This document shows, piece after piece, positions 32,030 to 34,847 of a stretch of DNA of 34,847 bases; position 1 is the first letter of the stretch, and every line of letters begins with the position of its first letter. A program made the position numbers and the translations under genes. Source of the DNA: Halapricum hydrolyticum. Lineage in GTDB: Archaea; Halobacteriota; Halobacteria; Halobacteriales; Haloarculaceae. The notes beneath the pieces are model-generated. The model ran no database searches, had not been told where the DNA came from, and saw only the letters and a list, made by a program, of their open reading frames with translations. The stretch spans positions 1-34,847 of the forward strand of contig JAOPKD010000022.1 in the NCBI GenBank assembly GCA_025517565.1, written 5' to 3'.

Positions 32030-32237
32030 AAACATACCTCAACAGGTCGTATGCATTGAGATATGCAGTCGCAACTACTGTTTACGGCGGGCGTAGGTGA
32101 CATCTGTCGTAGTATCTGCTACCAAGTGAATGTATCTACGGAGTTGCACGCGCGTCCCAGCTACGCTCGCTAACGAGTGAGCACGGTCGACAATCGCGGA
32201 CGCGTATCGATGTTCGTTTGACGCGAAGAAGATGAGA

Positions 32238-33536
32238 TTACCAGGTCAGGCCCTCGTAGGTGAGCCCGTCGCGGCGCTCGATGACGCGCCGGCCGTCGAT
32301 CACGACCGGGTCGGCCATCGCGTCGAACTCGGTGTTCAGGGCGGCGAACTCGTCCCAGTCGGTGACGACCATCGCGGCGTGGGCATCCGCGAGTGCGTCG
32401 GCCGCGCTGTCGGCGTACTCGATATCGGGGAACTTCTCGCGCATGTTCTCGGTCGCGACCGGGTCATAGCCGACCACGTCGGCCCCGCGGTCCTGGAGCC
32501 CCTCGATGATCGGGATCGCACGCGTGTAGCGGATGTCGTCGGTCCCGGGCTTGAACGCCAGCCCCAGCACGGCGACGCGCTTGCCCTCGACATCGGCGTG
32601 GTCGCCGAGCAGGTCGAGCATTCGCTCGGGCTGGCGGTCGTTGACTGCGACCGCCGCGTCGAGCAGGACGGGATCGTAATCACGGTCGCGGGCGGCGTGT
32701 CTGATCGCATTCATGTCCTTCGGGAAACACGATCCACCCCAGCCGACGCCGCTGCGCAGGAAGTGCTCGTCGATGCGGTGGTCGAGGGCGATCGCGTCAG
32801 CCACCTCGTAGGCGTCGACGCCGTACTCCTTGCAGACGTTGCCGATCTCGTTGATCAGGCTGATCTTCGTCGCGAGGAACGCGTTGTTGGCGTACTTGAT
32901 CATCTCGGCCTCTTTGATCCCGGTTTCGACGATCGCGGGATCGCCGTCGGCGGCCTCGACCAGCGGATCGTAGACGCGATCGAGTGTGTCTCGGGCAGCG
33001 TCGCTCTCGGCGCCATAGACGATCTTGTCGGGATCGCGGAAGTCGCCCAGCGCGAACCCCTCACGGAGGAACTCGGGGTTCATCGCGACGTGGAACGCCT
33101 CGCCCGCGGTCTTGCCGGCGGCGTCTTCGACGATCGGCGTGACGACGTCCTCGGTCGTGCCGGGGATGACCGTGCTCTTGACGACGACCAGGTGCTCGTC
33201 GTCCTTCTCGGCGATCGCCTCGCCGAGCGACTCCGCGCCGGCTTTCATCGCCGCGAGGTCGATCCCGCCGTCGGCCTCGGAGGGTGTCGGCAACGCGAGG
33301 AACGTGACGTCGGTATCGCGCACGTCGGCGTAGTCCGTGGTCGCGACGAGCGTGTCCCCGCCGTGATCGCCGATCAACTCATCGAGTCCGGGTTCGTGGA
33401 TCGGTGCCTCGCCGGCGTTGATCGCGTCGACGACGTCCTCGTCGATGTCGACGTTCGTGACCGTGTGCCCGAGTTCCGCGAACCATGCAGCGATTGTCGT
33501 GCCGATGTAGCCGCTGCCGACGACGCTGACGTGCAT
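32238..33536 (-). CDS. aglM: UDP-glucose 6-dehydrogenase AglM
   Basis: A 432-residue nucleotide-sugar dehydrogenase oxidising UDP-glucose to UDP-glucuronate in two NAD-dependent steps. The Rossmann motif [10 protein letters not shown] (5-14), the MNPEFLREG loop (about 152-160) and the catalytic Cys270 in [12 protein letters not shown] are diagnostic of the UGD/MGD family. C-terminal domain (about 305-432) closes the enzyme. AglM makes the donor for hexuronic acids of haloarchaeal N-glycans. Divergent from aglF, the enzyme supplying UDP-glucose. A TATA-like CTTTAAG on the minus strand lies at about 33590-33597. Confidence 0.9.
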   Translation of the reverse strand: MHVSVVGSGYIGTTIAAWFAELGHTVTNVDIDEDVVDAINAGEAPIHEPGLDELIGDHGGDTLVATTDYADVRDTDVTFLALPTPSEADGGIDLAAMKAGAESLGEAIAEKDDEHLVVVKSTVIPGTTEDVVTPIVEDAAGKTAGEAFHVAMNPEFLREGFALGDFRDPDKIVYGAESDAARDTLDRVYDPLVEAADGDPAIVETGIKEAEMIKYANNAFLATKISLINEIGNVCKEYGVDAYEVADAIALDHRIDEHFLRSGVGWGGSCFPKDMNAIRHAARDRDYDPVLLDAAVAVNDRQPERMLDLLGDHADVEGKRVAVLGLAFKPGTDDIRYTRAIPIIEGLQDRGADVVGYDPVATENMREKFPDIEYADSAADALADAHAAMVVTDWDEFAALNTEFDAMADPVVIDGRRVIERRDGLTYEGLTW

Positions 33537-33654
33537 TGTATTCGGTCGGTTCGCTCGCCCCCGGTTTGATGGTTTCCGTTCGGTGTTGGTCTTAAAGGAG
33601 TGGATGAGTGAGGGGTCGTGTTCAGAGATGGACGCGAAAGAGGTGAGACCACTC

Positions 33655-33761
33655 TGAAAGCCCTCGCCAGTTCCGGTCCCGCGACTCGCTGCGCGCTTCG
33701 GGCGCTATACGCCCTGCAGTGCTTGCTTCGTCGGGGTTCCCGGAACTGACTCGCCCTTTCA
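33655..33761. repeat. Long imperfect inverted repeat between aglM and aglF
   Basis: TGAAAGCCCTCGCCAGTTCC and its reverse complement in the 33740-33761 segment match at TGAAAG and at CAGTTCCGG (33668-33676 versus CCGGAACTG at 33740-33748). The GC-rich centre contains GACTCGCTGCGCGCTTC. No gene in the 486-bp gap; open frames there lack protein-like composition. Confidence 0.6.
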
Positions 33762-34022
33762 TTCCGCCAGGATTCGGTTTCTTGGCCGGTCGGAGGGAAC
33801 GCTTCGGTCGGTGCTTATCTGAGAGGGATCATCGTCGAACGATTTCACCCGTGAAATCGAACGCTGCCGCCCGGTCGGATGTAGGCATCCCTCCGACTGG
33901 CTACGAGAATCCCTATGAATACCGCCACCAGCGGTGAGAGGGCTCTTATCGGACCGTCCGCGGCCCCGAAAGAAGGCAGCGACCCAAAGTCTCAAGGCCG
34001 GACAAAGAGATACCCAGACACA

Positions 34023-34775
34023 ATGAAAGCTGTCGTGCTGGCCGCAGGCGAGGGAACCCGCCTCAGGCCGCTGACCGAGGACACGCCCAAGGCCATGGTC
34101 GAAGTGAGCGGGAAACCGTTGCTGACCCACTGTTTCGAGCAACTGCTCGATCTCGACACGGACGTCGAGGAGTTCGTCGTGGTCGTGGGCTATCGCAAGC
34201 AGGACATCATCGAGCACTACGACGACGAGTTCCGCGACGTCCCGATCACCTACACTCACCAGCGCGAACAGAAGGGGCTGGCTCACGCGCTGTTGACCGC
34301 CGAAGAGCACATCGACGACGACTTCATGCTCATGCTCGGGGACAACGTCTTCCGGGCCAACCTCGGGGACGTCGTCCGTCGCCAGCAGGAACATCGGACC
34401 GACGCGGCGTTTCTCGTCGAGGAAGTGCCCTACGAGGAGGCCGGCCGGTACGGGGTCTGTGACACGAACGACTACGGCGAGATCGTCGAAGTGGTCGAAA
34501 AGCCAGAGGATCCGCCGTCGAACCTTGTGATGACCGGCTTCTACACGTTCTCGCCCGCGATCTTCCACGCTGCCAAACTGGTGCAGCCCTCGAACCGTGG
34601 GGAATACGAGTTGAGCGAGGCCGTCGACCTGCTGATCCGGAGCGGCCGGACGATCGACGCCATCCGCATGGACGGCTGGCGCGTCGACGTCGGCTACCCA
34701 GAAGACCGCGAAGAGGCCGAGCAGCGCCTCTCGGGGAAAGCGGAGGCCGACGTCGACTCGGCTGCCTCGTCCTGA
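34023..34775 (+). CDS. aglF: Glucose-1-phosphate uridylyltransferase AglF
   Basis: A 250-residue nucleotidyltransferase making UDP-glucose from glucose-1-phosphate and UTP. The signature AAGEGTRLRPLT (7-18) and the LMLGDNVF metal loop (about 98-105) are present. Length and the C-terminal Rossmann extension fit haloarchaeal AglF. ATG 34023 begins the family-conserved MKAVVLAAGEG; upstream in-frame ATGs are not needed. Product is the substrate of AglM encoded divergently. The stop codon lies in the first unit of a tandem repeat. Confidence 0.9.
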   Translation: MKAVVLAAGEGTRLRPLTEDTPKAMVEVSGKPLLTHCFEQLLDLDTDVEEFVVVVGYRKQDIIEHYDDEFRDVPITYTHQREQKGLAHALLTAEEHIDDDFMLMLGDNVFRANLGDVVRRQQEHRTDAAFLVEEVPYEEAGRYGVCDTNDYGEIVEVVEKPEDPPSNLVMTGFYTFSPAIFHAAKLVQPSNRGEYELSEAVDLLIRSGRTIDAIRMDGWRVDVGYPEDREEAEQRLSGKAEADVDSAASS

Positions 34776-34847
34776 GAGAGTCGCCGGTGTCTTCCTGAGA
34801 GAGTCGCCGGTGTCTTCCTGAGAGAGTCGCCGGTGTCTTCCTGAGAG
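34771..34847 (+). repeat. 23-bp tandem repeat at the window end
   Basis: Unit begins CCTGAGAGAGTCGCCGGTGT and ends CTT. Three perfect units (34771-34793, 34794-34816, 34817-34839) and a part unit (34840-34847) continue past the window edge. The aglF stop TGA (34773-34775) is in the first unit. Unit length is not a multiple of three. Confidence 0.95.

Noticed and set aside
34771..34847. CRISPR array
   Set aside because: Units are directly adjacent with no spacers.

Overview
The window is chromosomal DNA of a haloarchaeon (class Halobacteria). The evidence is the GC-rich sequence, the strongly acidic proteins, several Tat (RR) signal peptides including lipobox forms, TATA-type promoters with short or absent leaders, and marker genes: archaeal primase PriS next to GINS, a geranylgeranyl reductase-type flavoprotein, a Bat-like HTH regulator, and AglF/AglM of archaeal protein glycosylation. 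I cannot name the genus.

Region by region: (1) 1-3.2 kb is a copper/metal cluster, with a Tat-exported two-domain multicopper oxidase, a ZIP-family metal transporter carrying an extra exported domain, and a halocyanin-like blue-copper lipoprotein. A TTAG-N6-CTAA palindrome abuts the TATA box upstream. (2) 3.2-4.2 kb is gene-poor DNA with repeats. (3) 4.2-9.6 kb holds a membrane-anchored metallophosphoesterase, then DUF1269, DUF389 and a 14-TM MFS transporter. (4) 9.6-15.2 kb is a decaying accessory island: a frameshifted DUF433/DUF5615 toxin-antitoxin pair, a palindrome-controlled monooxygenase-fold protein with an alpha/beta hydrolase, a frameshifted EamA transporter, a transposase fragment, copies of an intergenic repeat family, and about 400 bp of consecutive hairpins. 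(5) 15.2-29 kb is core-like: geranylgeranyl reductase homologue plus a coupled mini membrane protein, D-2-hydroxyacid dehydrogenase, HtpX with an overlapping PQQ-type lipoprotein, oleate hydratase with a Bat-like regulator, Asd, TatA, 1-Cys peroxiredoxin, GNAT, and PriS-GINS. (6) 29-32 kb is a second accessory patch: two unknown proteins, a diverged pair of inverted-repeat elements, a truncated HepT-like gene, and an HTH-PIN toxin-antitoxin pair with its own operator. (7) 32.2-34.8 kb carries divergent aglM and aglF, whose products act successively in making UDP-glucuronate for N-glycans. The window ends inside a 23-bp tandem repeat that contains the aglF stop codon.

No rRNA, tRNA or CRISPR array was seen. 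The most unusual signals are not proteins. They are the dispersed repeat family with a conserved TATA-to-core spacing, the hairpin array at 14.7-15.1 kb, the paired inverted-repeat elements at 29.4 and 30.6 kb, and the gene-adjacent palindromes that predict specific repressors. All functional statements come from reading motifs by eye; no database search was run.
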